From the NCBI GenBank assembly GCA_027483505.1, contig JAIXUP010000017.1:1-64000 (forward strand): 64,000 nt of DNA. The letters run 5' to 3'. The position numbers and the translations under genes were made by a program. The DNA comes from Hyphomicrobiales bacterium (GTDB taxonomy: Bacteria; Pseudomonadota; Alphaproteobacteria; Rhizobiales; Beijerinckiaceae). Position 1 is the stretch's first letter; the number at the start of each line of letters is the position of its first letter. Under the pieces are notes generated by a model. That model was not told where the DNA came from. It saw only the letters and a list, made by a program, of their open reading frames with translations, and searched no databases. This document shows, piece after piece, positions 26,242 to 34,726 of this stretch.

Positions 26242-26275
26242 GGCCGCAAGCACGCTTGCGGCCTTTCGCCCTTTT
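26242..26275 (+). terminator. Intercistronic terminator-like hairpin between fdhB and fdhC
   Basis: GGCCGCAAG-CACG-CTTGCGGCC forms a perfect nine-base-pair stem with a four-base loop, followed by TTTCGCCCTTTT. The U tract is interrupted, so it may terminate only partly or may protect the 3' end of an fdhAB transcript. It lies inside the operon, ten bases after the fdhB stop and before the fdhC ribosome-binding site. Confidence 0.65.
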
Positions 26276-26303
26276 CAAAATCCACAGTTTCAGGAGGGAC
26301 AAC

Positions 26304-27314
26304 ATGCGTCTTTCGCGGTCCATTCTTTCATTTTTCGCCGTGCTGGGCGTCGTCCTCAGTCTTGGTCTTTCAAGCCCCGCCACGGCACAGCAGAACGCGC
26401 CGGTCAACCCGACCGCCAGTTCCGTGCGCGAGGACCAGTTGCTGAATGCGCTCAAGCCCGGCGGCGCTGCCGAGATCGGCGGGCGCATCACGATTCCCGA
26501 CGGGAAGGCGGCAACCCTTATCCGCCCGGCCGGACGCGAATGGCGCGAGTTCCATCAGGGCACAATGCATCTGGTCGGCGCCGTCGCCATCCTCGGCATG
26601 ATTGCCGTGCTGGTCGGCTTTTATTTCACGCGCGGCAAGATCATGATCTCCGGCGGCCCATCAGGTTCAACCATCACCCGCTTCGGAGCCTTTGATCGGT
26701 TCATCCACTGGACGACCGCCGGCTGCTTTATCGTGCTGGCGATCAGCGGCCTCAACATTACCTTCGGCAAGGTGTTGCTGATGCCGATCATCGGCGAAGT
26801 CGGCTTCTCGGCGCTGTCCCAGTTGGGCAAGTATGCCCACAACTATCTCGCCTTCCCGTTCATGATCGGCCTCGCGTTGATGTTCCTGGTCTGGGTCAAG
26901 GACAACATTCCGGGCATGATCGATGTGCAATGGTTTGCGTCCGGCGGCGGGCTGATTGGCAAGGGGCATCCCAAGGCCAAGCGCTTCAACGGCGGCCAGA
27001 AGATGGTGTTCTGGTCCGTGATCCTCGGCGGCGCGGCGCTCTCTGTCTCTGGCTGGTATCTGCTGTTTCCCTATACAGCGGGCGGCGTGCTCAACCTGCA
27101 GTTCTGGAACGTCGTGCACGGCATCGTCGGCGTGGTGCTGATAGGCGCGATGCTGGCCCATGCCTATATCGGCTCGGTCGGCATGGAAGGTGCCTTTGAC
27201 GCCATGGGCTCCGGTGAGGTCGATCTCAACTGGGCCAGGGAGCATCACATCCTCTGGGTCGAGGACGAGATGAAGAAGGGCGTCATCCCGGCGCGCCTTC
27301 AGGCGGCGGAGTGA
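26304..27314 (+). CDS. fdhC: Formate dehydrogenase gamma subunit (cytochrome b)
   Basis: A 336-residue membrane cytochrome b that passes electrons to the quinone pool. The start at 26304 follows AGGAGGG. A cleavable signal (FFAVLGVVLSLGLSSPATAQQ) leads into a periplasmic N-terminal segment. Membrane helices follow: MHLVGAVAILGMIAVLVGFY, FIHWTTAGCFIVLAISGLNI, FPFMIGLALMFLVWV, WSVILGGAALSVSGWYLLF and VVHGIVGVVLIGAMLAHAYI. Histidines in FDRFIHWT and VVHGIVG and in LAHAYIG are the likely haem b ligands, as in FdnI. It closes the formate dehydrogenase operon and is followed by a strong terminator. Confidence 0.93.
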   Translation: MRLSRSILSFFAVLGVVLSLGLSSPATAQQNAPVNPTASSVREDQLLNALKPGGAAEIGGRITIPDGKAATLIRPAGREWREFHQGTMHLVGAVAILGMIAVLVGFYFTRGKIMISGGPSGSTITRFGAFDRFIHWTTAGCFIVLAISGLNITFGKVLLMPIIGEVGFSALSQLGKYAHNYLAFPFMIGLALMFLVWVKDNIPGMIDVQWFASGGGLIGKGHPKAKRFNGGQKMVFWSVILGGAALSVSGWYLLFPYTAGGVLNLQFWNVVHGIVGVVLIGAMLAHAYIGSVGMEGAFDAMGSGEVDLNWAREHHILWVEDEMKKGVIPARLQAAE

Positions 27315-27374
27315 CAGCTGCTGCGCTGGAGCCGGAAGGCCCTTTCGCAAATTGCGATTCCTGATAGATGACAG

Positions 27375-27399
27375 CCGGGCGCCAGAGCGCCCGGTTTTT
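27375..27399 (+). terminator. Rho-independent terminator after fdhC
   Basis: CCGGGCGC-CAGA-GCGCCCGG is a perfect eight-base-pair GC stem with a four-base loop, followed directly by TTTTT. It lies 60 bases after the fdhC stop and 14 bases before the mobB start, so it should end the formate dehydrogenase transcript and separate it from mobB-moeA, or attenuate read-through into them. Confidence 0.88.
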
Positions 27400-27413
27400 C
27401 GTTGGACATGGGC

Positions 27414-27968
27414 ATGACGCGCGTGATCGGGCTGGCCGGCTGGAGCGGGGCCGGCAAAACCACTCTCCTTGGCAAGCTGATCCCGCTCCTCATCGGTCGC
27501 GGCGTGACGGTCTCGACGCTGAAGCATGCGCATCACGCCTTCGACGTGGATGTCCCGGGCAAGGACTCCCATAGTCACCGCCTGGCCGGCGCAAGCGAGG
27601 TTCTGGTCTCGTCGGGCCGGCGCTGGGCGCTGATGCATGAACTGCGCGGCAAGCCGGAGGCGACGCTCGGCGACTTGCTGACCAGGCTGACGCGCGTCGA
27701 CCTGATCCTCGTCGAAGGATTCAAGACCGGACCGCACCGCAAGTTCGAGGTCCACCGCGCCGCGAACGGCAAGCCGCCGCTGCATCCGGGCGATCCCAGC
27801 ATTGTGGCGGTTGCGTCCGATGAGCCCTTCCCCACGGCGCAGAGGCCTGTGGTAAACCTTGATGATATCGACGCGATCGCCGGCCTTACGCTGGCCTTTG
27901 CCGAGCCGCTTGACGAGGTTCTGGCCAAGCTTTCCCGGAGCGACCCTGATGGCCCAGCTCACGGATGA
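27414..27968 (+). CDS. mobB: Molybdopterin-guanine dinucleotide biosynthesis protein B
   Basis: A P-loop GTPase that assists MobA in making the bis-MGD cofactor needed by formate dehydrogenase. I chose the ATG at 27414 (MTRVIGLAGWSGAGKTTLL), giving 184 residues; ATGs two and four codons upstream are alternatives. The Walker A is GWSGAGKTT, and TLKHAHHAFDVDVPGKDSHSHRLAGA is the MobB signature. LILVEGFK is the Walker B-like strand. It overlaps moeA by 20 bases. Its position immediately behind the formate dehydrogenase operon fits cofactor supply to that enzyme. Confidence 0.94.
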   Translation: MTRVIGLAGWSGAGKTTLLGKLIPLLIGRGVTVSTLKHAHHAFDVDVPGKDSHSHRLAGASEVLVSSGRRWALMHELRGKPEATLGDLLTRLTRVDLILVEGFKTGPHRKFEVHRAANGKPPLHPGDPSIVAVASDEPFPTAQRPVVNLDDIDAIAGLTLAFAEPLDEVLAKLSRSDPDGPAHG

Positions 27969-29199
27969 CTGTTTCGCCTTCGGTGGTCCGCTGATGACCA
28001 TCGAGGACGCGGCCCGCCTGATGGCCGCACGCGTCAACGTGCCCGTTGGGTCCGAACCGTGCCTGCTCCACGCCTGCGAGGGCCGTTATCTTGCGGCGGA
28101 CCTGGTGGCCCCGCTGCCGCTGCCGCCCTTCCGGAACTCCGCCGTGGACGGCTATGCGGTCCGGTTTTCTGACCTCAACCCGGATGGAGAAACCACGCTG
28201 CCCGTTGCCGGGCGAGTTGCCGCCGGCGACGCGGCTGTCTTTTCGGCGCAAGGCGCTGCGATCCGCGTCTTCACCGGCGCGCCGATGCCCCCCGACGCCG
28301 ATACGGTGTTCATGCAGGAAGACGTCGTGCTCGCGGAGCGGCAAGTCCGCCTGCCTGCGGGCCTCAGGCAAGGCGCCAACATGCGTCCAGCAGGGGAGGA
28401 CGTCGCGCTGGGAGCCGTCGCCCTGACGGCCGGCACGCGGTTGGGACCACAGCATATCGCCATGGCGGCGGCACTTGGCCGGACGTCGCTCGATGTCAGG
28501 CCGCGCCTTCGGGTGGGCGTGTTCTCGACCGGCGACGAGCTGGCAGAGCCGGGCGCGGCGCTCGGCCCGGCGGCCATCCATGATTCCAACCGCAGCATGC
28601 TGCTTGCGCTTGTGGCGCGGGCCGGGGCGGACGCGGTGGATCTCGGCATCATCCGCGACGCGCGCGGCGACCTGGCGGCGCGGCTCAAGGAGGCCGCCCG
28701 GCATTGCGACCTGGTGCTGACCTCGGGCGGGGTATCGACCGGCGAGGAAGACCACGTCAAGCCGGCTGTGGAGAGCATCGGTTCGCTGGTGTTCTGGCGC
28801 ATCGCGATCAAGCCGGGACGCCCCGTGGCGATGGGCGTGGTCGACGGGTCGGCCTTTGTCGGCCTGCCGGGCAATCCGGTCGCCGTCTATGTGACCTTCG
28901 CCTTCGTGGTCCGGCCGCTGCTGGCGCGCATGTCCGGCGCGACATGGCGCGAACCGCGCCGGATGCCGGTGATCGCGGCCTTCAGCTACAGCAAGAAAAC
29001 CGGCCGGCGCGAATATGTCCGGGTCAGCCTGTCCCAAAGGGCGGACGGAATGTTCGAGGCGACAAAGCACCCCCGCGACGGGGCGGGCGTGCTCAGCTCG
29101 CTGACAGAGACGGACGGCCTTCTGGAACTGGGCGACGACCTGACACGGCTCTCGGCCGGGGACCGCGCCCGCTTCATCGCCTATGGCGATCTGGCGTAG
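27949..29199 (+). CDS. moeA: Molybdopterin molybdenumtransferase MoeA
   Basis: A 416-residue enzyme that inserts molybdate into adenylylated molybdopterin. The start MAQLTDDCFAFGGPLMTIEDA at 27949 lies inside the 3' end of mobB. Conserved elements include LPPFRNSAVDGYAVR, RVFTGAPMPPDADTVFMQED, VGVFSTGDEL, IHDSNRSMLLALV, TSGGVSTGEEDHV and FVGLPGNPVAVYVTF. All expected domains are present, including the C-terminal beta domain (EYVRVSLSQR). With mobB here and moaB at 52 kb, the window holds three cofactor genes; moaA, moaC, moaD and moaE are not present. Confidence 0.95.
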   Translation: MAQLTDDCFAFGGPLMTIEDAARLMAARVNVPVGSEPCLLHACEGRYLAADLVAPLPLPPFRNSAVDGYAVRFSDLNPDGETTLPVAGRVAAGDAAVFSAQGAAIRVFTGAPMPPDADTVFMQEDVVLAERQVRLPAGLRQGANMRPAGEDVALGAVALTAGTRLGPQHIAMAAALGRTSLDVRPRLRVGVFSTGDELAEPGAALGPAAIHDSNRSMLLALVARAGADAVDLGIIRDARGDLAARLKEAARHCDLVLTSGGVSTGEEDHVKPAVESIGSLVFWRIAIKPGRPVAMGVVDGSAFVGLPGNPVAVYVTFAFVVRPLLARMSGATWREPRRMPVIAAFSYSKKTGRREYVRVSLSQRADGMFEATKHPRDGAGVLSSLTETDGLLELGDDLTRLSAGDRARFIAYGDLA

Positions 29200-29240
29200 G
29201 AGCGGGAGCCTTCCGGCCCCCGCAAGACGTCATACGGACT

Positions 29241-29396
29241 TCAGGACGTTGCCGGGCTCTTTGATTTCCAGCTGCAGCCGCCCGAGCTGCTCTGCTCGAC
29301 CTGCGGGTTCTGCTGCGATGTCGTCTGGGCCGTGGCAGCCGTCGCAGCGAGGGCGAGGGCGACAAGGGCAAGGCTGGTGAGGCGAAGGGTCTTCAT
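29241..29396 (-). CDS. Small exported peptide, unknown function
   Basis: A 51-residue protein starting MKTLRLTSLALVALALAATA at 29396, with GGAGAG six bases upstream. The longer track ORF begins in an unlikely upstream segment. A clear signal peptide ends in ATAQ, leaving about 27 residues rich in Gln and Ser with a single cysteine (SSSGGCSWKSKSPATS). I do not recognise a family. It lies between moeA (convergent) and the TAXI protein, on the same strand as the latter. Confidence 0.6.
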   Translation of the reverse strand: MKTLRLTSLALVALALAATAATAQTTSQQNPQVEQSSSGGCSWKSKSPATS

Positions 29397-29527
29397 CAAA
29401 GTCTCTCCGTCATGATCGAGGCCCTGACCATCAGCGCCCATCGACCAATATGACGCAAGCCGCGCGCCGCAACAGGTGCGGGCACCAGGGCGAAGGCTGC
29501 GACGCAGCGACGCATGCTGGAGCATCA

Positions 29528-30835
29528 TCAACCCTGATTCACCGCTTCGGGCATGTCATTCAGGACGCGCCGACGCTCGATGATCGCCCGCGATAGCTGG
29601 TCCATGGCAAGGCGATAGGCTGACAGGCCCGAATCATCGATGTGCTGTCGGGCCATGTTCTCGAGCGTCTGCGCCAGAATGTCGTCGGCTTCGGTCTCCA
29701 GGTCGAGCAGCGTCGACAGTTCATCGGCGTCACGCGCCTCGGCAATCATGGCGACGATGCGGGTCAGTCCCTCCATGGCGTTGCGCCTCCGCGCGGACGA
29801 CGCCTGGCTGAGCATGGCGGCAACGCCCGATCCCAGCAGGGAGAAGGCCATCACGCCGAGATAGAACCAGTCGCCATAACGGTCGAAGAAGGTGCGTTCG
29901 TTGCCATCGAGATAGGCCGATGCGCCGTTGTGAACCGGCAGGGCCGAATCCTTCGCGGTACTCGGCGCCTCGATGCCCTGCATCGCGGGGACCTCAACCG
30001 CCAGGGTGGCGCGCTGCGTCAGGATCATGCGCGTCAGCTCCGAAATCGCCGTGTCGGCGACGGTAGGTTCGGAGACAAGGCGATGGGTCACGGAGATCGT
30101 CGGCAACGGATCTGCCGGCCGTGGCGGATCGCCGCCGAAGGCGCCACGCACGATTTCGCCCGGCTCGATGGCGCGATTGCGCGATGCGAGCGCGTCAGCT
30201 TCCCGGATTGCGATGAAGGTCGCGTCATTGCCCCAGGCCTGCCTGATGAGGTTTACGCCTTGCGACAGGGTCCGTGCTGTCAGGGCGCCAACGGCAAACA
30301 ATGCGTCGATCTGACCACTCTGGACAGCGGCGGAAATCTCGGTTGCGGACAAGCCGATGATGTCCACCTCGTTATGGGGCACCTCGTAGTAATTGAGAAT
30401 CGTCTTCAGCAGGTCGACATTGCCGGCGGGATTGTTGACGACGCCGATCTTGCGGCCACGAAGGTCGGCGATGCGCTCGATATTGGTGGCCTTGGCCGTG
30501 ACGATGAAGGGAAAGAAGCGGCGGGTGATCAGGACTGTTTCGCCCTTGGCCGGCATCGCGATGTCAGGACGGATGATCGCCAGTTCGGCGCGTCCCTTGT
30601 CGAGCGCGGCGGCGCTGTCCGAAAGGCTCTCGGTGAGGACGAGCTTGAGCCGGACGCTGCTTTTCTCGCGGTTCAGGCTCTGCACGAAAGCGGCGGCCAT
30701 GCGCACGTCTTCCGATCCGATCGGCCCGACAGCGAGGCGCAGGACCGTGGGGGCCGTGGCCAGATGGAAGGACAACGCGACGAGGGCCGACAATGCAAAC
30801 AGGCCGGCCAGCGCCAGAAAACCGCGTCGTCCCAT
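29528..30835 (-). CDS. Membrane-anchored TAXI-type solute-binding protein
   Basis: A 435-residue protein. An uncleaved or signal N-terminal hydrophobic segment (FLALAGLFALSALVALSFHLA) precedes a TAXI/TRAP-type periplasmic binding domain over residues about 30-310 (LRLAVGPIGSEDVRMAAAF; LRGRKIGVVNNPAGNVDLLKTIL; SGQIDALFAVGAL). A second transmembrane segment (WFYLGVMAFSLLGSGVAAML, near 325-345) is followed by a predicted helical cytoplasmic tail of about 90 residues (LDLETEADDILAQTLENMAR). No TRAP permease gene lies next to it. The topology suggests a sensor or anchored receptor rather than a free transporter subunit, which is inference. Confidence 0.8.
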   Translation of the reverse strand: MGRRGFLALAGLFALSALVALSFHLATAPTVLRLAVGPIGSEDVRMAAAFVQSLNREKSSVRLKLVLTESLSDSAAALDKGRAELAIIRPDIAMPAKGETVLITRRFFPFIVTAKATNIERIADLRGRKIGVVNNPAGNVDLLKTILNYYEVPHNEVDIIGLSATEISAAVQSGQIDALFAVGALTARTLSQGVNLIRQAWGNDATFIAIREADALASRNRAIEPGEIVRGAFGGDPPRPADPLPTISVTHRLVSEPTVADTAISELTRMILTQRATLAVEVPAMQGIEAPSTAKDSALPVHNGASAYLDGNERTFFDRYGDWFYLGVMAFSLLGSGVAAMLSQASSARRRNAMEGLTRIVAMIAEARDADELSTLLDLETEADDILAQTLENMARQHIDDSGLSAYRLAMDQLSRAIIERRRVLNDMPEAVNQG

Positions 30836-30947
30836 GCGTCGATTACCCCTCGTGTCCCCGTCCGGCCTGGGATAAGCACAATCATGTCACATCTGTGGCC
30901 CGGGAAGCGAGGAGCTTTCACGCCACGCATTTCACAGTTCGGTCAGA

Positions 30948-31646
30948 ATGACGGCCTTCAACATCAAGATCTGCGGATTGAGCACGCCCGAGACGCTGTC
31001 TGCCGCCCTCGATTCCGGGGCGGACATGGTTGGCTTCGTGTTCCATCCGAAGAGCCCGCGCTTCGCCGCGCCGGAGCGCTTCGCCGACCTGGCCCGCCGG
31101 GTGGAGGGCCGTGCGCGCAAGGTCGCGCTGATGGTCAACCCCGCGGATGACGATGCCGCGGCCTGGGCGGATTGCATCGGCGCGGACCTCGTGCAGTTGC
31201 ACGGGGCGGCGCTGCTGACCGGAGAGGGCCGCGACGAGACGCCGGAGCGTGTCGCCCGGCTTGGCCAAAGGCTGGCGCTGCCCATCTTGAAGGCCATCGG
31301 CGTGTCGGCTCCGGCAGACCTTGATCTGGCCCGCGCCTACCGGGACAGCGCGGCCATGATCCTGCTCGACGCCAAGCCGCCGAAAGACGCCGCCTATCCC
31401 GGAGGCCATGGGCGGCCCTTCGACTGGGGTATGCTCGCGGGGCTTGACCCGGCCCTGCCGGTGATGCTGTCAGGCGGGCTGACGCCGGCCAACGTGGCCG
31501 AGGCGATCGCGGTCACGCGCAGCTATGGAATCAATCTCGCCGGTGTCGACGTGTCCACTGGCGTCGAGAGCGCGCCCGGCGTAAAGGACGTCGCGAAGAT
31601 CAGGGATTTTGTCGCTGCGGCCCGTTCGGCTGCAGGACGCGGATGA
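30948..31646 (+). CDS. trpF: Phosphoribosylanthranilate isomerase
   Basis: A 232-residue TIM-barrel enzyme that performs the Amadori rearrangement of phosphoribosylanthranilate in tryptophan synthesis. [14 protein letters not shown] carries the catalytic cysteine near residue 9, [13 protein letters not shown] is the second strand, and LDAKPP holds the general acid aspartate. [11 protein letters not shown] and [16 protein letters not shown] bind the phosphate. It is slightly long for the family (about 205-220) because of loop insertions. It starts a run with trpB and trpA in which genes are 11-13 bases apart. Confidence 0.96.
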   Translation: MTAFNIKICGLSTPETLSAALDSGADMVGFVFHPKSPRFAAPERFADLARRVEGRARKVALMVNPADDDAAAWADCIGADLVQLHGAALLTGEGRDETPERVARLGQRLALPILKAIGVSAPADLDLARAYRDSAAMILLDAKPPKDAAYPGGHGRPFDWGMLAGLDPALPVMLSGGLTPANVAEAIAVTRSYGINLAGVDVSTGVESAPGVKDVAKIRDFVAAARSAAGRG

Positions 31647-31659
31647 AGAGACCAGCCAG

Positions 31660-32907
31660 ATGACCGTTCAACCCGTCCAGAACTCCTTCCGCAACGGGCC
31701 TGACGAGGCCGGCAGGTTCGGCATCTTCGGGGGCCGTTTCGTCGCCGAGACGCTGATGCCGTTGATCCTCGACCTGGAAGCGGCCTATGCGGACGCCAAG
31801 GCCGACCCGGCCTTCCGGACTGGCCTTGACAGCTACCTGAAGCACTATGTCGGGCGGCCGTCCCCGCTCTACTTCGCCGAGCGGCTGACAGAGCATGTCC
31901 GCGGCCTCAGCGCCGCCAAGGGTGGAACGGGCGGCGCGAAGATCTATTTCAAGCGCGACGAACTCAATCATACCGGCGCGCACAAGGTGAACAACGTCAC
32001 CGGCCAGATCATGCTGGCGATGCGCATGGGCAAGAAGCGCATCATCGCGGAAACGGGAGCCGGACAGCACGGCGTCGCCACCGCGACCCTGTGCGCCCGC
32101 TTCGGCCTGCAATGCGTGGTCTACATGGGTGCGGTCGATGTCGAGCGGCAGAAGCCGAACGTGTTCCGCATGAAGATGCTGGGCGCGGAGGTCATTCCCG
32201 TGCAGTCCGGCACGAAGACGCTCAAGGACGCCATGAACGAAGCGCTGCGCGACTGGGTGACCAATGTGGCGGACACCTTCTACTGCATCGGCACGGCGGC
32301 AGGCCCGCATCCCTATCCGATGATGGTGCGCGATTTCCAGTCGGTGATCGGCACGGAGACCAAGGCCCAGATGCTGGAGATGGAGGGTCGCCTGCCTGAC
32401 TCCCTGATCGCTTCCATCGGCGGCGGCTCGAACGCCATCGGCCTGTTCCATCCCTTCCTCGATGATGCGGGCGTCAGGATGTGGGGCGTCGAGGCTGCGG
32501 GTCATGGCGTCGATTCGGGCCAGCACGCCGCCTCGCTGACGGGCGGCAAGCCGGGCGTTCTGCATGGCAACCGCACCTATCTGCTGATGGATGGCGACGG
32601 ACAGATCACCGACGCCCACTCGATCTCGGCCGGCCTCGACTATCCGGGAATCGGGCCGGAACATGCCTGGCTGCACCAGATGGGCCGGATCGAATACATC
32701 TCCGCGACCGACAGCGAGGCGCTGGACGCCTTCCAGCTCTGCTCGAAGCTCGAAGGCATCATCCCGGCGCTGGAGCCGTCGCACGCCATCGCCAAGGTGC
32801 TGCAACTGGCGCCGGACCTGCCGCGCGACCACCTGATGGTGGTCAACCTGTGCGGGCGCGGCGACAAGGACATCTTCACCGTCGCCGAGCATCTGGGCGG
32901 GATGTGA
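31660..32907 (+). CDS. trpB: Tryptophan synthase beta subunit
   Basis: A 415-residue PLP enzyme that joins serine-derived aminoacrylate and indole. The start is the ATG at 31660 ([20 protein letters not shown]). [27 protein letters not shown] with the PLP lysine, [13 protein letters not shown] and [14 protein letters not shown] are all canonical. It lies 13 bases after trpF and 11 before trpA, so the three are co-transcribed. The ORF-track start 17 codons upstream runs into trpF and is rejected. Confidence 0.97.
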   Translation: MTVQPVQNSFRNGPDEAGRFGIFGGRFVAETLMPLILDLEAAYADAKADPAFRTGLDSYLKHYVGRPSPLYFAERLTEHVRGLSAAKGGTGGAKIYFKRDELNHTGAHKVNNVTGQIMLAMRMGKKRIIAETGAGQHGVATATLCARFGLQCVVYMGAVDVERQKPNVFRMKMLGAEVIPVQSGTKTLKDAMNEALRDWVTNVADTFYCIGTAAGPHPYPMMVRDFQSVIGTETKAQMLEMEGRLPDSLIASIGGGSNAIGLFHPFLDDAGVRMWGVEAAGHGVDSGQHAASLTGGKPGVLHGNRTYLLMDGDGQITDAHSISAGLDYPGIGPEHAWLHQMGRIEYISATDSEALDAFQLCSKLEGIIPALEPSHAIAKVLQLAPDLPRDHLMVVNLCGRGDKDIFTVAEHLGGM

Positions 32908-32918
32908 GGACACAGCCC

Positions 32919-33752
32919 ATGACAACACGCCTCGCCACCCGTTTCGCCGCCTGCGCCGCCGAAGGCCGCGCTGCCCTCGTCACCTTCGTGACAGCGGGCG
33001 ATCCCGATTTCGCCACGGCGGAAGCGATCCTGCACGCGCTGCCGGCAGCGGGTGCGGATGTGATCGAACTGGGCGTGCCGTTCACCGACCCGATGGCCGA
33101 CGGCATCCCGATCCAGCTTGCCGGCCAGCGCGCGCTGAAGGCCGGACAGACGCTGCGCAAGACGCTTGCCATGGTCCGCACCTTCCGCAAGACCGACGCG
33201 GCCACGCCGATCGTGCTGATGGGCTACTACAACCCGGTCTATGTCTATGGCGTGGACGCCTTCCTGAAGGACGCGCTGGACGCGGGAGTCGATGGACTGA
33301 TCATGGTCGACCTGCCGCCCGAGGAAGATGACGAGCTGTGCCTTCCGGCGCTCAGGGCCGGGCTGAACTTCATCCGCCTTGCAACCCCGACCACCGATGA
33401 CAAGCGGCTGCCGAAGGTGCTGCAGAACACCTCCGGCTTCGTCTACTACGTGTCGATGACAGGCATCACCGGCGGCGTGATCAGCTCTTACGATGCTGTC
33501 GGAGAAGCGGTTGCGCGGATCAAGGCGCATACGGCCTTGCCGGTTGCCGTCGGTTTCGGGGTCAAGACGGCCGCCGATGCCGCAGCCATCGCCAGGGGCG
33601 CGGACGGCGTCGTGGTCGGTTCCGCGCTGGTGGAGAAGGTCCGGCTGTCGCTCGACGGGTCAGGCAAGGCCACCGCCGGAACGGTCGCGGCCGTCACCGA
33701 CCTCGTGGCCGAGTTGGCGCGCGGTGTGCGCTCCGTGAACAAGGCGGCTTGA
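32919..33752 (+). CDS. trpA: Tryptophan synthase alpha subunit
   Basis: A 277-residue TIM-barrel subunit that cleaves indole-3-glycerol phosphate and channels indole to TrpB. The start [20 protein letters not shown] follows GTGAGGAC. The catalytic glutamate is in [15 protein letters not shown] and the catalytic aspartate in [36 protein letters not shown] and [11 protein letters not shown] complete the phosphate site. The track ORF beginning at 32481 is an upstream extension through trpB. accD follows after 89 bases. Confidence 0.97.
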   Translation: MTTRLATRFAACAAEGRAALVTFVTAGDPDFATAEAILHALPAAGADVIELGVPFTDPMADGIPIQLAGQRALKAGQTLRKTLAMVRTFRKTDAATPIVLMGYYNPVYVYGVDAFLKDALDAGVDGLIMVDLPPEEDDELCLPALRAGLNFIRLATPTTDDKRLPKVLQNTSGFVYYVSMTGITGGVISSYDAVGEAVARIKAHTALPVAVGFGVKTAADAAAIARGADGVVVGSALVEKVRLSLDGSGKATAGTVAAVTDLVAELARGVRSVNKAA

Positions 33753-33841
33753 CGGCCGCCACGTACGCTTCCCATCTAACCCTGACGTGGCGCCGGCCCG
33801 CTGCGCCGCCCTGACCATCCGACCTGCCGAGGATCACTGCG

Positions 33842-34705
33842 ATGAACTGGATCTCAGACGGCGTGCTGCCCAAGATCAAGACCTTGTTCAAGCGCGAGGC
33901 GCCGGACAATCTCTGGATCAAGTGCCCCGATTCCGGCCAGCTGGTCTTCCAGAAGGATGTCGAGGCCAATCACTGGGTCATTCCCGGCTCCGAACACCAC
34001 CTGCGCATGAAGTCGCTCGACCGGCTCCGGCTGATGTTCGATGAGGCCAAGTGGCTGGATGTGGCCTTGCCGGAGGTGGCGCTCGACCCGCTCCGGTTCC
34101 GCGACGAGAAACGTTATGTCGACCGGTTGCGTGACGCCAAGGCCAAGACCGCGATGCAGGACGCCTTCCGGATCGGCTTTGGCCGGGTGGAGGGCAACCC
34201 GATGACGATCGCGGTGCAGGATTTCGACTTCATGGGCGGTTCGCTCGGCATGGCTGCCGGCGATGCCTTCATCAAGGGCGCCGATACGGCCATCGAAAAG
34301 CGGACACCCTATGTTGTGTTCGCGGCGTCCGGCGGGGCGCGCATGCAGGAAGGCATTCTCTCCCTGATGCAGCTGCCACGGACCACGGTGGCGACGCGGC
34401 GTCTGAAACAGGCCGGCCTGCCCTATATCGTGGTGCTGACCAATCCGACCACCGGCGGCGTGACGGCCTCCTACGCGATGCTGGGCGATGTCCATATTGC
34501 GGAGCCCGGCGCGCTGATCGGCTTCGCCGGCCCGCGCGTGATCGAGCAGACCATCCGCGAGAAGCTTCCCGACGGCTTCCAGCGGGCCGAGTATCTCAAG
34601 CTGCATGGCATGGTCGACATGGTGGTGCACCGCCATCAGCTCAAATCAACCGTCGCGCGCGTGGCGCGGCTGCTGATGAAGCAGCCCGCACCCGAAGCAG
34701 CGTGA
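33842..34705 (+). CDS. accD: Acetyl-CoA carboxylase carboxyltransferase subunit beta
   Basis: A 287-residue subunit that, with AccA, transfers the carboxyl group to acetyl-CoA for fatty acid synthesis. The crotonase-like core includes [37 protein letters not shown] and [18 protein letters not shown]. The N-terminal zinc ribbon is degenerate: where E. coli has four cysteines, this protein keeps only one ([12 protein letters not shown], then [13 protein letters not shown]). This loss is usual in Hyphomicrobiales as I recall. It lies between trpA and folC, the common alphaproteobacterial order. Confidence 0.96.
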   Translation: MNWISDGVLPKIKTLFKREAPDNLWIKCPDSGQLVFQKDVEANHWVIPGSEHHLRMKSLDRLRLMFDEAKWLDVALPEVALDPLRFRDEKRYVDRLRDAKAKTAMQDAFRIGFGRVEGNPMTIAVQDFDFMGGSLGMAAGDAFIKGADTAIEKRTPYVVFAASGGARMQEGILSLMQLPRTTVATRRLKQAGLPYIVVLTNPTTGGVTASYAMLGDVHIAEPGALIGFAGPRVIEQTIREKLPDGFQRAEYLKLHGMVDMVVHRHQLKSTVARVARLLMKQPAPEAA

Positions 34706-34726
34706 CCGCGCGCTGGCCCGTCTGAC

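Noticed and set aside
24352-26253. A 633-residue minus-strand ORF opposite fdhA and fdhB
   Set aside because: It is a GC-rich shadow frame of the confidently assigned formate dehydrogenase genes, with a low-complexity product and no recognisable motif.
27949-27968. Overlap of mobB and moeA as a possible frameshift
   Set aside because: Both proteins are complete with normal ends and starts; the 20-base overlap is ordinary coupling.
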